NCBI RefSeq assembly: GCF_029193815.1
Contig: NZ_JARFVC010000005.1
Coordinates: forward strand, 1 to 64,000
DNA: 64,000 nt
Direction: 5' to 3'
Origin: Cytobacillus sp. S13-E01
Lineage (GTDB): Bacteria; Bacillota; Bacilli; Bacillales; Bacillaceae_L
The notes under the pieces are model-generated. The model saw only the letters and a program-made list of their open reading frames with translations. It searched no databases and was not told the origin of the DNA. Position numbers and translations under genes: made by a program. Positions 17,005 to 24,996 of the stretch are shown here, piece by piece; within the stretch, counting starts at the first letter, position 1; every line of letters starts with the position of its first letter.

Positions 17005-17673
17005 ATGACAAACGAAAAAATTTCAACTCGTGAAAAAATTGCGATTCGTGCTGAAAAGGAAATAGAAAATGGCTTCTATGTGAATCTTGGTATCGGAATG
17101 CCAACGCTAGTTGCTAATTACATAACTGAAAATAAGCAGGTGGTCCTTCAGTCTGAAAACGGGCTTTTAGGAATTGGGCCTTATCCAACTGAAGACAGTG
17201 TCGATCCAGATTTAATTAATGCTGGTAAGGAAACAGTTACAGCGATACCAGGTGCTGCTTATTTTGATAGTGCTGAGTCATTTGGAATGATACGCGGTGG
17301 CCATGTTAATATTGCAATTTTAGGTGGTATGGAAGTTTCAGAGACTGGTGATCTCGCAAACTGGATGATCCCAGGGAAGATGATAAAAGGAATGGGTGGG
17401 GCCATGGATCTTGTCCATGGTGCTAGACGAATTATCGTTATCATGGATCACGTCAATAAAAACGGTGAATCGAAAATTCTAAAAGAATGTACACTTCCTT
17501 TAACAGGTAAAGGTGTTGTCGATCGTATCATTACAGACCGAGCAGTACTTGATGTAACGGAAAATGGACTTAAACTTGTTGAGGTTGCAAAAGGTTACTC
17601 AGTAGAGAACATAGTTGCTTCAACGGAGGCTAATCTGATTGTTGATGACAGCGTGAAATTAGAGGCGTTCTAA
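17005..17673 (+). CDS. scoB: Succinyl-CoA:3-ketoacid CoA-transferase subunit B
   Basis: This 222-residue beta subunit carries the catalytic glutamate in [12 protein letters not shown] near residue 51, which forms the enzyme-CoA thioester. The [23 protein letters not shown] stretch is typical of the subunit. With ScoA it converts acetoacetate to acetoacetyl-CoA. AAGGAGAG precedes the ATG. A strong terminator follows 8 bases after the stop, closing the thiolase-scoA-scoB unit. Confidence 0.93.
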   Translation: MTNEKISTREKIAIRAEKEIENGFYVNLGIGMPTLVANYITENKQVVLQSENGLLGIGPYPTEDSVDPDLINAGKETVTAIPGAAYFDSAESFGMIRGGHVNIAILGGMEVSETGDLANWMIPGKMIKGMGGAMDLVHGARRIIVIMDHVNKNGESKILKECTLPLTGKGVVDRIITDRAVLDVTENGLKLVEVAKGYSVENIVASTEANLIVDDSVKLEAF

Positions 17674-17681
17674 GAATGGAA

Positions 17682-17716
17682 AAAAGCGGGTAACCATTGT
17701 GGTTGCTCGCTTTTTA
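17682..17716 (+). terminator. Terminator of scoAB
   Basis: AAAAGCGGGTAACC pairs with GGTTGCTCGCTTTTT around ATTGT. Confidence 0.88.
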
Positions 17717-17815
17717 TATGACCAGAAGGTAGGACTGCCATCATAGAAGATTTTTACGTGAAAGCTGCAAATATGCTATAATGCTTATACATAATGGGCA
17801 AGTGGAGGATTTAAT

Positions 17816-18064
17816 ATGGCAAAGAAAAAACAACGACAAGCAGCTCCTAAAAAAACAGATGACAAATTAAGTTTGGGAGATTTACTAAATAAAGATATCG
17901 TCGCAAAATTAAAGGAAACGCAAAAAGAGTTAAAAGAGGACGAAATTCGTAAAGAAGAGAAAGAATTTGAGAGACAAAGAGAAGAGCGTCGTCTACGAGA
18001 GAAAAATAAATCGTTTGAAGACCTACTAAACGAGAGTAATTTAAAATGGAACGACTATAAATAA
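17816..18064 (+). CDS. yqkE: YqkE-like protein (DUF3886)
   Basis: This 82-residue, highly charged, helical protein is Lys/Glu/Arg-rich and likely forms a coiled coil through most of its length (about residues 20-66). Its end, FEDLLNESNLKW, and its start, MAKKKQRQ, are typical of the YqkE family of bacilli. The function is unknown. GGAGG precedes the ATG. The position after the yqkD region fits B. subtilis order, with the mvaB-thl-sco block inserted between. Confidence 0.8.
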   Translation: MAKKKQRQAAPKKTDDKLSLGDLLNKDIVAKLKETQKELKEDEIRKEEKEFERQREERRLREKNKSFEDLLNESNLKWNDYK

Positions 18065-18081
18065 GGTGGACTGGAAAGCCT

Positions 18082-18596
18082 ATGCGAAAAGTTGAAATTA
18101 AAAAATATGACCCAGAATGGGTACAGAAGTTTGAAGTAGAACGAAACAAGTTGGGTAATCTATTTCAAACGATTCTAGTAAACATTCATCATATCGGAAG
18201 TACTTCAGTTCCTGGACTGAGTGCTAAACCCATTATTGATCTACTAATTGAAGTTACAGATATTGAAAAAGTTAATGCTTTCAACAACCAAATGACGGAA
18301 TTGGGCTATGAAGCAAAGGAAGAAAACGGGATTCCTTTGCGCCGATATTTCCAAAAGGGTGGAGATGAAAGAACACACCATGTTCATATCTACGAAACGG
18401 GAAATTCTGAAATTAATCGCCACTTGACTTTTCGTATTTATTAAATCACCCAGAAGAAGCAAAGCGCTACGGAAAGCTAAAAGAACAATTAGCTCAGCAC
18501 TTTCCTTATGATATAGAAAGCTATATCAAAGGAAAAGATAATTTTGTTAAAGAACTTGATAGAAAAGCAAAAAAATGGAGTCAGACACGGGCCTGA
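18082..18596 (+). pseudogene. GrpB-like (UPF0157) nucleotidyltransferase-fold gene, frameshifted
   Basis: The first 120 codons (18082-18444) encode a GrpB-domain protein with KYDPEW, HHIGSTSVPGLSAKPIIDLLIEV and RTHHVHIYE. This is the nucleotidyltransferase-like fold of unknown function. After RHLTFR the frame breaks; the expected continuation, starting L-N-H-P-E-E-A-K-R-Y and ending KAKKWSQT, is readable in another frame from about 18441 to 18596. One missing base near 18437-18445 explains it. Either the gene is recently inactivated or there is a sequencing error. A terminator overlaps the end. Confidence 0.8.
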
Positions 18597-18609
18597 CGCC
18601 ATTTTTTGT
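18576..18609 (+). terminator. Terminator at the end of the grpB-like gene
   Basis: TGGAGTCA pairs with TGACGCCA (one mismatch) and is followed by TTTTTTG. The sequence overlaps the last codons of the broken gene. Confidence 0.75.
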
Positions 18610-18639
18610 TTGATCAAAACCACGAAATAATTGTAGAAA

Positions 18640-18845
18640 AACGTAAATGCTTGTTGCAAACCAAGAAAAACATGTCAGCAAATCCCAAAAAGCGTATCAC
18701 AAACCAGAAAAAACTTGTAGCCAACCCAAATACTCGTCGAAAATCACGAAATACTCGTCAGTTCATCGAAAATACTCGTCTAAGCTAACGAAATACTCGT
18801 CGGTAAACCCAGAATACTCGTCTAATTCCACAAAATACTCGCCTG
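18640..18845 (+). repeat. 21-nt phased short repeat array
   Basis: ATACTCGTC (last copy ATACTCGCC) recurs at 18730, 18751, 18772, 18793, 18814 and 18835, an exact 21-base period, with 12 variable bases between. Degenerate units continue upstream to about 18640. Because 21 is a multiple of 3, one frame (18647-18898) reads as a heptad-periodic Lys/Glu-Tyr-Ser-Ser peptide, but it lacks a ribosome site. Confidence 0.85.
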
Positions 18846-18961
18846 AGAACAATACCTTCTTATGCAAGAACAAAAAACCTCATCTTCTCCATGATTAAAC
18901 TTGTATCCACGCAAACCTTCACTCGTATGATCATAATCAACCTCTGTTCTTAGCGATGGTC

Positions 18962-19870
18962 CTAATAAACAGAGGCTTTTGATACCTCACGAATCATCTT
19001 CATTTGTTCCTCTGTTAGTGATTCAGAAGAAGCCGCATGAATATTCTCCATTAATTGCTCAGCTTTACTGGCCCCAGTTACGACTGAAGCCACAACCGAG
19101 TCATTTAAACAATAGTGCAACGCGATTTCTGTCAGCGAACGATTAGGAGCTATCTCAGCTTTAATTAACTTAACTATCTTTGTAATTTCATCAAATGAGT
19201 AATCAAGATAGCCATTCTCTTTTATTTTAATGGAAGTATCCTCAAGTGGTTTCTCCGTTAATAACCCCTTAGCAACTGGCCCTCGACATAACACACTAAT
19301 ATTATGCTCCTTCAATAACGGAAAAACCTCTTCTGGTCGTCTGTCCAAAATGCTATATTGCATCATCACACTTACAATAGAGGAATGTTTAACATACTCT
19401 CGAATTACATTTGGGCGAATGGAAGATATTCCATAAAAACGAATTAATCCTTCACTTTTTAATTCCTCGAATGCTTCAATCGTTTCGTCAATATTATCCT
19501 CAATTGTACCGCCATGAAGCTGATACAAATCAATATAATCCGTTTGCAGTCGCAAAAGAGAATCTTTTACACCATTTATTATATGCTTTTTAGAAGGGTC
19601 CCAAGTCCAACCATCTTTACCCTCCTGCCAACGATTACCTACTTTTGTTGCAAAAACTATATCTTTCCGCTTATTCTTAATCGCTTTGCCAACAAGCTCC
19701 TCATTTAACCCAAAATCATAAAGGTCAGCGGTATCCAAATAATTAATCCCACTATCAATCGCTTTATCTATTATTTCAGTTGCCTGCTTTTCGTGTGTTC
19801 CAAGGGACATACAACCTAACCCAATTTCACTAACGATTAAGTCTGAATTGCCAATTTGTCTCATTCGCAT
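18962..19870 (-). CDS. yqkF: Aldo/keto reductase YqkF
   Basis: This 302-residue NADPH-dependent aldo/keto reductase shows the catalytic tetrad pattern: Asp in YLDTADLY, Tyr in the same stretch, Lys in ATKVGNRW and His in YQLHGG. The C-terminal VVTGASKAEQLMENI resembles the cofactor-binding region. The substrate is unknown. The ATG at 19870 follows AAGGAG by 7 bases; an apparent longer frame lacks such a site. The gene order matches yqkF of B. subtilis. Confidence 0.88.
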   Translation of the reverse strand: MRMRQIGNSDLIVSEIGLGCMSLGTHEKQATEIIDKAIDSGINYLDTADLYDFGLNEELVGKAIKNKRKDIVFATKVGNRWQEGKDGWTWDPSKKHIINGVKDSLLRLQTDYIDLYQLHGGTIEDNIDETIEAFEELKSEGLIRFYGISSIRPNVIREYVKHSSIVSVMMQYSILDRRPEEVFPLLKEHNISVLCRGPVAKGLLTEKPLEDTSIKIKENGYLDYSFDEITKIVKLIKAEIAPNRSLTEIALHYCLNDSVVASVVTGASKAEQLMENIHAASSESLTEEQMKMIREVSKASVY

Positions 19871-20029
19871 CTTGATCACTCCTTCATCATATTGTATCGT
19901 GAGAGAGATCAATATCTCAAATATATTGAAAGAAAAATTTAGTACATGCTATTCTATATATAACCAGTTCAAAAACTATCCTATGAATATCAAAATTTTT
20001 GAACGTTGTTACTTTGAGGAGGAGAACAA

Positions 20030-20569
20030 ATGAGTCGTGAAGCACTTTTAATCATTGATATGAGTAATGATTTTGTTTCGGATGAAGGTAACTTAACAGT
20101 GGGAGCACCTGCACAGGTAATTGTTCCGAACATTATCAAGGCTGCTAATGAATTCATAAAAAATGATCAGGTTGTGGCAATTTGTATGGATAATCATGAA
20201 GAAGATGACCCACACTTTGAATTGTGGCCAAGCCATAATGTAAAAGGAACATGGGGACAAAAATTATATAATGAGTTACAGGAATGGTATGATGAGCATC
20301 AAGATAATCCTAATGTAATATACATCGGAAAGCCTGAGTACGATGCTTTTTATAATACTCAATTAGATGATGAACTGAAAAGTAGAGACGTGGAAAAGGT
20401 GCACTTAACAGGAGTTTGTACAGATATCTGTAATTTTTTAACAGCCTATGGAGCGTATGCAAGAGGATACAAAACTGCAGCCCATCAAGATAAGATGGCA
20501 ACGTTCACAGATCAACATGATACCTTTGTAAGGCATATGGCGACCGTATTTAAAACCGATATTATTTAA
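20030..20569 (+). CDS. Isochorismatase-family cysteine hydrolase (nicotinamidase-like)
   Basis: This 179-residue hydrolase of the isochorismatase/nicotinamidase superfamily has the catalytic Asp in LLIIDMSNDFV and the nucleophilic Cys in LTGVCTDICNFLTA near residue 125. A metal-site region (DNHEEDDPHFELWPSH) resembles the Asp/His ligands of nicotinamidase. It could deamidate nicotinamide to nicotinate for NAD salvage, but other substrates are possible. GAGGAG precedes the ATG. It stands alone and ends at a hairpin terminator. Confidence 0.85.
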   Translation: MSREALLIIDMSNDFVSDEGNLTVGAPAQVIVPNIIKAANEFIKNDQVVAICMDNHEEDDPHFELWPSHNVKGTWGQKLYNELQEWYDEHQDNPNVIYIGKPEYDAFYNTQLDDELKSRDVEKVHLTGVCTDICNFLTAYGAYARGYKTAAHQDKMATFTDQHDTFVRHMATVFKTDII

Positions 20570-20580
20570 TAACAGCATAA

Positions 20581-20618
20581 GACCTCTTAGACCGAAAAAT
20601 TGATCAAAGAGGTTTTTT
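20581..20618. terminator. Terminator between the isochorismatase gene and mciZ
   Basis: ACCTCTT and AAGAGGT form a stem followed by TTTTTT on the plus strand. The minus-strand mciZ stop lies within it. Confidence 0.75.
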
Positions 20619-20786
20619 ACTTGTGTTTTCAATCTCAATGCATCTATGTTTAATAAGGTTAGAGTTTACTCCATTCACCCATTGCTCGACTGTTTCAAAT
20701 TCTTTAGCATATTCCCTTAATTTTGCACGAACCTCCCAGGCTTTTCCTACTAAAGTTACTCGATTCTGGAAAATATATATTTTCAA
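20604..20786 (-). CDS. mciZ: MciZ-like FtsZ assembly inhibitor, with long C-terminal tail
   Basis: This 60-residue peptide contains LVGKAWEVRAKLREY, nearly identical to the core of B. subtilis MciZ, a 40-residue mother-cell peptide that caps FtsZ filaments during sporulation. It sits between yqkF and nudF as in B. subtilis. The start is a TTG at 20786 with GGGGGATGG upstream, giving a MKIYIFQNRV N-terminus that aligns with MciZ. The C-terminus runs about 20 residues beyond the usual end to a TGA in the terminator. A sigma-E-like -10 (CATACATT) lies upstream on the minus strand near 20840, which fits mother-cell expression but is tentative. Confidence 0.8.
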   Translation of the reverse strand: MKIYIFQNRVTLVGKAWEVRAKLREYAKEFETVEQWVNGVNSNLIKHRCIEIENTSKKPL

Positions 20787-20878
20787 CGTGGATCCATCCC
20801 CCAACATCACTAAAAAATTAAATAGGTATGATAGAATGTATGTGGAGTAGATAATATATAGAACGAGGAGCTGTCTAC

Positions 20879-21430
20879 ATGGATCACTTAACTGAGAAAA
20901 CACTATCAACCAAAACAATATTTGAAGGGAAAGTTATAAATCTGCAGATCGAGGATGTCGAGTTGCCTAATGGGAAAACAAGTAAGCGGGAAATCATTAA
21001 ACATCCTGGTGCTGTAGCTATATTAGCAATAACAGAGGAAAATAAGATTGTTATGGTTCGGCAATATCGAAAAGCGCTAGAACAAGTAATTGTAGAAATA
21101 CCTGCTGGAAAATTAGAGGCAGGGGAACAACCAGAAGTAACGGCGGTAAGAGAACTCGAAGAGGAGACAGGCTATGAATGTGATAAACTTACGCATTTAA
21201 TATCCTTTTACACATCACCTGGCTTTGCAGATGAGTTAGTCAACTTGTATATTGCTAAGCAGTTAAAGAAAAAACAAAAACCTGCTGATTTAGACGAGGA
21301 TGAATTTTTAGATGTACTAGAAGTAACCCTTGAAGAGGCTGAAGTTATGTTAGAAAAAAAGCAAATATATGATGCGAAAACTGCGTATGCAATACAATTT
21401 TTACAATTGAAAAAAGCACTAGGAGAGTAA
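20879..21430 (+). CDS. nudF: ADP-ribose pyrophosphatase (Nudix)
   Basis: This 183-residue Nudix hydrolase cleaves ADP-ribose to AMP and ribose 5-phosphate. The complete Nudix box starts GKLEAGEQPEVTAVRELEEE (G-x5-E-x7-REx2EExG) near residues 79-101. The upstream RQYRKALEQVIVEIPAG and downstream FYTSPGFADE are typical of the ADP-ribose subgroup. GAGGAG precedes the ATG. It ends one base before the EndoQ start, so the two are translationally linked. Confidence 0.93.
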   Translation: MDHLTEKTLSTKTIFEGKVINLQIEDVELPNGKTSKREIIKHPGAVAILAITEENKIVMVRQYRKALEQVIVEIPAGKLEAGEQPEVTAVRELEEETGYECDKLTHLISFYTSPGFADELVNLYIAKQLKKKQKPADLDEDEFLDVLEVTLEEAEVMLEKKQIYDAKTAYAIQFLQLKKALGE

Positions 21431-21431
21431 A

Positions 21432-22607
21432 ATGGAAAACTACTACGTTGATTTACATATTCATATCGGTAGAACGGGAACAGGGAAACCAGTTAAAATA
21501 ACTGGTGCCAAATCATTAACGATTGAAAATATATTAATAGAAGCAACTGAAGTAAAAGGAATGGATATGATTGGTGTAATTGACTGCCATGTACCTGAGG
21601 TGTTAAGTGAACTTGAAAAGCTGATAGAACAAGGTGAGGTATATCAATTTGATGATGGAGGCTTACGGTTCAAAGAAGTAACCTTAATTTTAGGAGCAGA
21701 GATAGAGATTTATGATGAAAATTGCAAGGGGCCAATACATGTCCTGGCATTTATTCCAACCCTAGAAAAAATGCATGAGTTCTCACTCTGGTTAGCGAAA
21801 CGACAAAAGAATATTACATTAAGCTCACAGAGAATTTATGAGTCGGGACAAGAGCTACAACGAAAGGTTAAGGAACTATCAGGATTATTTATACCAGCAC
21901 ATGTATTTACTCCCCACAAAAGCTTATATGGAAAAGGAGTAGAGACCACCTTAACAGAGGTATTCGATCCTGAGTTGATTGATGGAATAGAGTTGGGTTT
22001 ATCCTCAAATACTGCAATGGCTGACCAAATATCAGAATTACATCAGTATCCTTACATTTCGAACTCAGATGCCCATTCACTACCTAAAATCGCACGAGAG
22101 TATCAAATAATAGCAATGGAAAATCCGACTTTTTCTGAATTCGCTAAAGCTTTAAAGCAAGAGCAAGGTCGGAAAATTGTTGCAAATTATGGACTTGATC
22201 CCTTACTAGGGAAATACCATAAAACTACCTGTGAAAAATGTTTTCATTTACTTGAAGACCATTTAATCAAGGTGTGTCCAAAATGTGGGAAAAAGGGCAT
22301 TGTTAAAGGTGTTTTTGACCGTCTGCAAGAATTAAAAGATACTGATAACGTAAATCTAGATAGACCACCTTATTTACATCAAGTTCCTTTAGAGTTCATA
22401 CCAGGCTTAGGGCCGAAAACATTACAGAAATTAAGGGACTATTTTAAAACAGAAATGGCTATTTTACATGAAGTTCCTGAAGAAGCACTCCTTACAGTAG
22501 TTAAAAAACCGATAGCTGATGTCATAATGAAGGCAAGGCGTGGACAACTTTCATTCCATGCAGGTGGTGGTGGAAAATACGGGAAAATAAGCCCCTCGAA
22601 CGACTAG
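21432..22607 (+). CDS. Endonuclease Q-like PHP-domain protein
   Basis: This 391-residue protein has a PHP phosphoesterase domain (YYVDLHIHIGR at the start, SNSDAH near residue 214), then a four-cysteine zinc ribbon (CEKC and CPKC near residues 265-285), then a helix-hairpin-helix region (EFIPGLGPKTLQKLRDYF). This order matches Endonuclease Q, which nicks DNA 5' to deaminated bases such as uracil, hypoxanthine and xanthine. EndoQ was described in Thermococcales and a few bacilli. The catalytic function is inferred from family. It is directly coupled to nudF, another damage-cleaning gene. The stop codon lies inside a terminator hairpin. Confidence 0.82.
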   Translation: MENYYVDLHIHIGRTGTGKPVKITGAKSLTIENILIEATEVKGMDMIGVIDCHVPEVLSELEKLIEQGEVYQFDDGGLRFKEVTLILGAEIEIYDENCKGPIHVLAFIPTLEKMHEFSLWLAKRQKNITLSSQRIYESGQELQRKVKELSGLFIPAHVFTPHKSLYGKGVETTLTEVFDPELIDGIELGLSSNTAMADQISELHQYPYISNSDAHSLPKIAREYQIIAMENPTFSEFAKALKQEQGRKIVANYGLDPLLGKYHKTTCEKCFHLLEDHLIKVCPKCGKKGIVKGVFDRLQELKDTDNVNLDRPPYLHQVPLEFIPGLGPKTLQKLRDYFKTEMAILHEVPEEALLTVVKKPIADVIMKARRGQLSFHAGGGGKYGKISPSND

Positions 22608-22620
22608 TTCAAGGGGCATT
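22591..22620. terminator. Terminator overlapping the EndoQ stop
   Basis: GCCCCTCGAAC pairs with GTTCAAGGGGC (one bulge). It serves the plus-strand gene and possibly the convergent acetyltransferase. Confidence 0.7.
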
Positions 22621-22624
22621 ACCT

Positions 22625-23185
22625 TTAAGTTGTTCTTGCAAAAATACATGTATCCCTTAACGTTTTATTATCAACTGCTAAATCATCATTTATGAGAATA
22701 CCTTCCAAAGAATAACCTAATCTCACAGCAACTCTTTTACTATTCGTATTAAGAGCATCACAACGAATTTCTACTCTCTTAGCGTTAAGTTCACGAAAAG
22801 CAAAGTTTGTTAACCCTTCAATTGCTTCCGTTATGTATCCCTGTTTTGCGTGACGTGAATCAACCCAATACCCAATTTCAAACTTAGGAATCTCCCAATT
22901 TATCCGATGCAAGCCAGTTGAACCGATAAAATGACCGTCTTTTTTATGGAAAATAAGAAATCGTAAATCCTCTCTAAGTATGAACTTGGCATGTGCCTCT
23001 CGGATATTTTCTTCTGTTTCCTCTACTGATTGATCTTTTTGAGCAAAGGGCATCCATGGCCTCAATTCCTGAATAGATGCCGTTATAGCCGCATGTACTG
23101 CTTTTCCATCACCTGGTAGTGGAAGTCGAATCAATAAACGATCCGTAGTAAATTCAGTAGGGAAATCTAGTAAAATAGCACTCAT
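22625..23185 (-). CDS. RimJ/RimL-type GNAT acetyltransferase
   Basis: This 186-residue GNAT N-acetyltransferase begins with the RimJ/RimL-like FTTDRLLIRLPLPGDG and has HFIGSTGLHRINWEIPKFEIGYWVD, where the acetyl-CoA site (motif A) follows in KQGYITEAIEGLTNFAF. NTNSKRVAVRLGY is the usual C-terminal signature. The substrate could be a ribosomal protein N-terminus or a small molecule. The ATG at 23185 is chosen over a GTG at 23197; neither has a strong ribosome site. Confidence 0.82.
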   Translation of the reverse strand: MSAILLDFPTEFTTDRLLIRLPLPGDGKAVHAAITASIQELRPWMPFAQKDQSVEETEENIREAHAKFILREDLRFLIFHKKDGHFIGSTGLHRINWEIPKFEIGYWVDSRHAKQGYITEAIEGLTNFAFRELNAKRVEIRCDALNTNSKRVAVRLGYSLEGILINDDLAVDNKTLRDTCIFARTT

Positions 23186-23283
23186 ACATATCACCAACCT
23201 ATAAAGTTTTACGAATTATATCATGAATTTAATTACCTTGAAAGAACTTCCTAACATCATAAAAGAGATTTTATTTTCTTATG

Positions 23284-23312
23284 TCATAGTTTTAATTGGA
23301 TTTTCATAGAAT
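23284..23312 (+). promoter_or_regulatory. Sigma-E-type promoter of spoIIM
   Basis: TCATAGT (23284-23290), a 14-base spacer and CATAGAAT (23305-23312) match the sigma-E consensus closely. spoIIM is sigma-E dependent in B. subtilis. Confidence 0.7.
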
Positions 23313-23341
23313 CTAGTAAGAGAATGATAGGGGGAAGTGTA

Positions 23342-23992
23342 ATGAAGAAGCAGCAACCATTTAAGACGGCTATTTTAGCACATGTACGAGAGCATTCCTC
23401 GATATATATTTTCATTACGGTTTTATTTTTAATGGGGGTTATTTTTGGTGCAATTGTTGTAAACAGTTTAAACTTTAGTCAAAAACAAGATTTGTATTAC
23501 TACCTAAGTCGATTTTTTGGACAAGTATCTGAAGGCGAATTTGCGAGTGGAGCAGAAATGTTTAAACAGAGCTTCCTTCATAATATAAAATATGTAGGTT
23601 TAATGTGGATTCTTGGTATTTCGATAATTGGATTACCGATTATATTAATTCTTTTATTTTTAAAAGGCGTGGTTGTTGGTTTTACTGTAGGTTTTTTAGT
23701 TAACCAAATGGAGATGAAAGGTTTTATATTATCATTTGTAGCTGTCTTGCCACAAAATCTATTGATTATTCCAGCATTTATTGTTGTTGGGACTGTAGCT
23801 GTTGCATTTTCATTAAAGATGATTCGTCAGCAATTTATGAAACGGGCTAATGAACAGATATTTCAATCGCTCACTCGTTATGCTATTTTAATGGTAGGAG
23901 TAAGTTTGGTATTGATGACAGCATCTGCGTTCGAAGCATTTGCGTCACCTACTTTAATGAAGGGAATTATTGAAGTTATCAGTAACCAATAA
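23342..23992 (+). CDS. spoIIM: Stage II sporulation protein M
   Basis: This 216-residue polytopic membrane protein is part of the SpoIIDMP engulfment machinery in the mother cell. Five hydrophobic segments are visible: about residues 23-45, 88-108, 111-130, 142-163 and 183-203. The [12 protein letters not shown] and [11 protein letters not shown] stretches are typical of the SpoIIM family. The ATG at 23342 follows GGGGGAAG; an upstream ATG at 23324 overlaps that site. A sigma-E-like promoter lies 30 bases before the start. The position before fur agrees with B. subtilis. Confidence 0.93.
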   Translation: MKKQQPFKTAILAHVREHSSIYIFITVLFLMGVIFGAIVVNSLNFSQKQDLYYYLSRFFGQVSEGEFASGAEMFKQSFLHNIKYVGLMWILGISIIGLPIILILLFLKGVVVGFTVGFLVNQMEMKGFILSFVAVLPQNLLIIPAFIVVGTVAVAFSLKMIRQQFMKRANEQIFQSLTRYAILMVGVSLVLMTASAFEAFASPTLMKGIIEVISNQ

Positions 23993-24026
23993 TTATTATT
24001 TTAAAGGAGATATTATCTCTACTAAA

Positions 24027-24070
24027 TTGTAATTATTTTATTTGGACAGTTTCTTTTCTTCTGTTATAAT
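24027..24070 (+). promoter_or_regulatory. fur promoter with PerR-like box
   Basis: TTGGAC (24042-24047) and TATAAT (24065-24070) with a 17-base spacer form a strong sigma-A promoter. Immediately upstream, TTGTAATTATTTTAT (24027-24041) matches the PerR box TTATAATNATTATAA except at three positions. fur is a known PerR target in B. subtilis. Confidence 0.7.
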
Positions 24071-24103
24071 AAGGTAGTGAACGGCGAGGGAGGGAATTGT
24101 TAC

Positions 24104-24571
24104 ATGGAACAAAGAATTGAAAGAATAAAAAAGCAGTTGCACTCTTCTAGTTATAAGCTTACGCCACAACGTGAGGCGACTGTTCGAGTACTTCTTGAAC
24201 ATGAAGAGGATCATTTGAGCGCAGAAGATGTCTACCTCCTCGTTAAGGAAAAGTCGCCTGAAATTGGTTTAGCGACTGTTTATCGAACGCTAGAATTACT
24301 AACTGAATTAAAAATTGTTGATAAAATAAATTTTGGTGATGGAGTATCGCGCTATGACCTAAGGCAAGAGGGTGCAGCCCATTTTCACCATCATCTTGTT
24401 TGTATTGAATGCGGCGCAGTTGATGAAATTCAAGATGATTTACTAGAAGATGTTGAGGCGATTGTTGAGCGTGATTGGAATTTCATTATCAAAGACCATC
24501 GTTTAACTTTCCATGGTATCTGTCATCGTTGCCATGATAAAAAAGATGAAGAAGAAAAGCAAGAAGAATAA
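24104..24571 (+). CDS. fur: Ferric uptake regulator
   Basis: This 155-residue iron-responsive repressor has an N-terminal winged helix (YKLTPQREATVRVLL, GLATVYRTLELL) and a C-terminal metal-binding and dimerisation domain with HFHHHLVCIECG and CHRCH. Two CxxC pairs bind the structural zinc. It represses iron-uptake genes when Fe(II) is sufficient. The ATG at 24104 follows GAGGGAGGG. Its position next to yqzK-xerD matches B. subtilis, and the sequence has the Fur rather than the PerR/Zur form, though paralogues are close. Confidence 0.93.
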   Translation: MEQRIERIKKQLHSSSYKLTPQREATVRVLLEHEEDHLSAEDVYLLVKEKSPEIGLATVYRTLELLTELKIVDKINFGDGVSRYDLRQEGAAHFHHHLVCIECGAVDEIQDDLLEDVEAIVERDWNFIIKDHRLTFHGICHRCHDKKDEEEKQEE

Positions 24572-24574
24572 ATC

Positions 24575-24603
24575 AAACCTTTTCCCATTGGAAGAGGTTT
24601 TTT
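24575..24603 (+). terminator. fur terminator
   Basis: AAACCT pairs with AGGTTT and is followed by a T run, four bases after the stop. Confidence 0.75.
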
Positions 24604-24762
24604 CACTTATTAAACTGTTTGTGCCGGTGCGGGCGTCCTGCGTTTTAATTTTATGATAAACAGTGTATAAAACTTGTCTGTTTTGGCATATCTTCTAGTA
24701 TAGACAAATTTAGCCTAATAATAGAAAGCTATATATCTGGCTAGAGTTTTTGGAGGCAGACA

Positions 24763-24990
24763 ATGAGAAAAACGTTACGAATGATGTTTGATACACTTAA
24801 GGTGTTTATATTATTTACTGGATGCACGATTTTGTTTTATTATGGTATCATGTGGGTTAATGAAGAATATGCAAATTATCACCGTTATGATGAGCCGCAG
24901 GGCTCAGCGGTAAAGGTGACATCTATGGTAAAAAACGAGGAAAGTAATTGGGTTGATCGATTACTATTTTTTTATCACTATGGGGAGTAG
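24763..24990 (+). CDS. yqzK: YqzK-family small membrane protein (DUF4227)
   Basis: This 75-residue protein has one transmembrane segment (about residues 13-31) and a short soluble tail ending DRLLFFYHYGE. It matches the YqzK family by size, layout and place between fur and xerD. The function is unknown. TTGGAGG precedes the ATG. It ends six bases before xerD, so the two are probably cotranscribed. Confidence 0.85.
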   Translation: MRKTLRMMFDTLKVFILFTGCTILFYYGIMWVNEEYANYHRYDEPQGSAVKVTSMVKNEESNWVDRLLFFYHYGE

Positions 24991-24996
24991 AATAAT

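Noticed and set aside
18730-18845. Possible CRISPR array
   Set aside because: The repeated unit is only 9-11 bases with 12-base fillers and there are no cas genes; the spacing is 21 bases, far too short for a CRISPR.
18647-18898. 83-codon frame over the 21-nt repeats
   Set aside because: The start has no ribosome site and the periodic peptide follows automatically from a 21-base DNA period, so I keep it as a repeat, not a gene.
20604-20918. A 104-codon version of mciZ starting at 20918
   Set aside because: The upstream part would overlap the nudF start and lacks similarity to MciZ; the TTG at 20786 with a strong ribosome site gives the family N-terminus.
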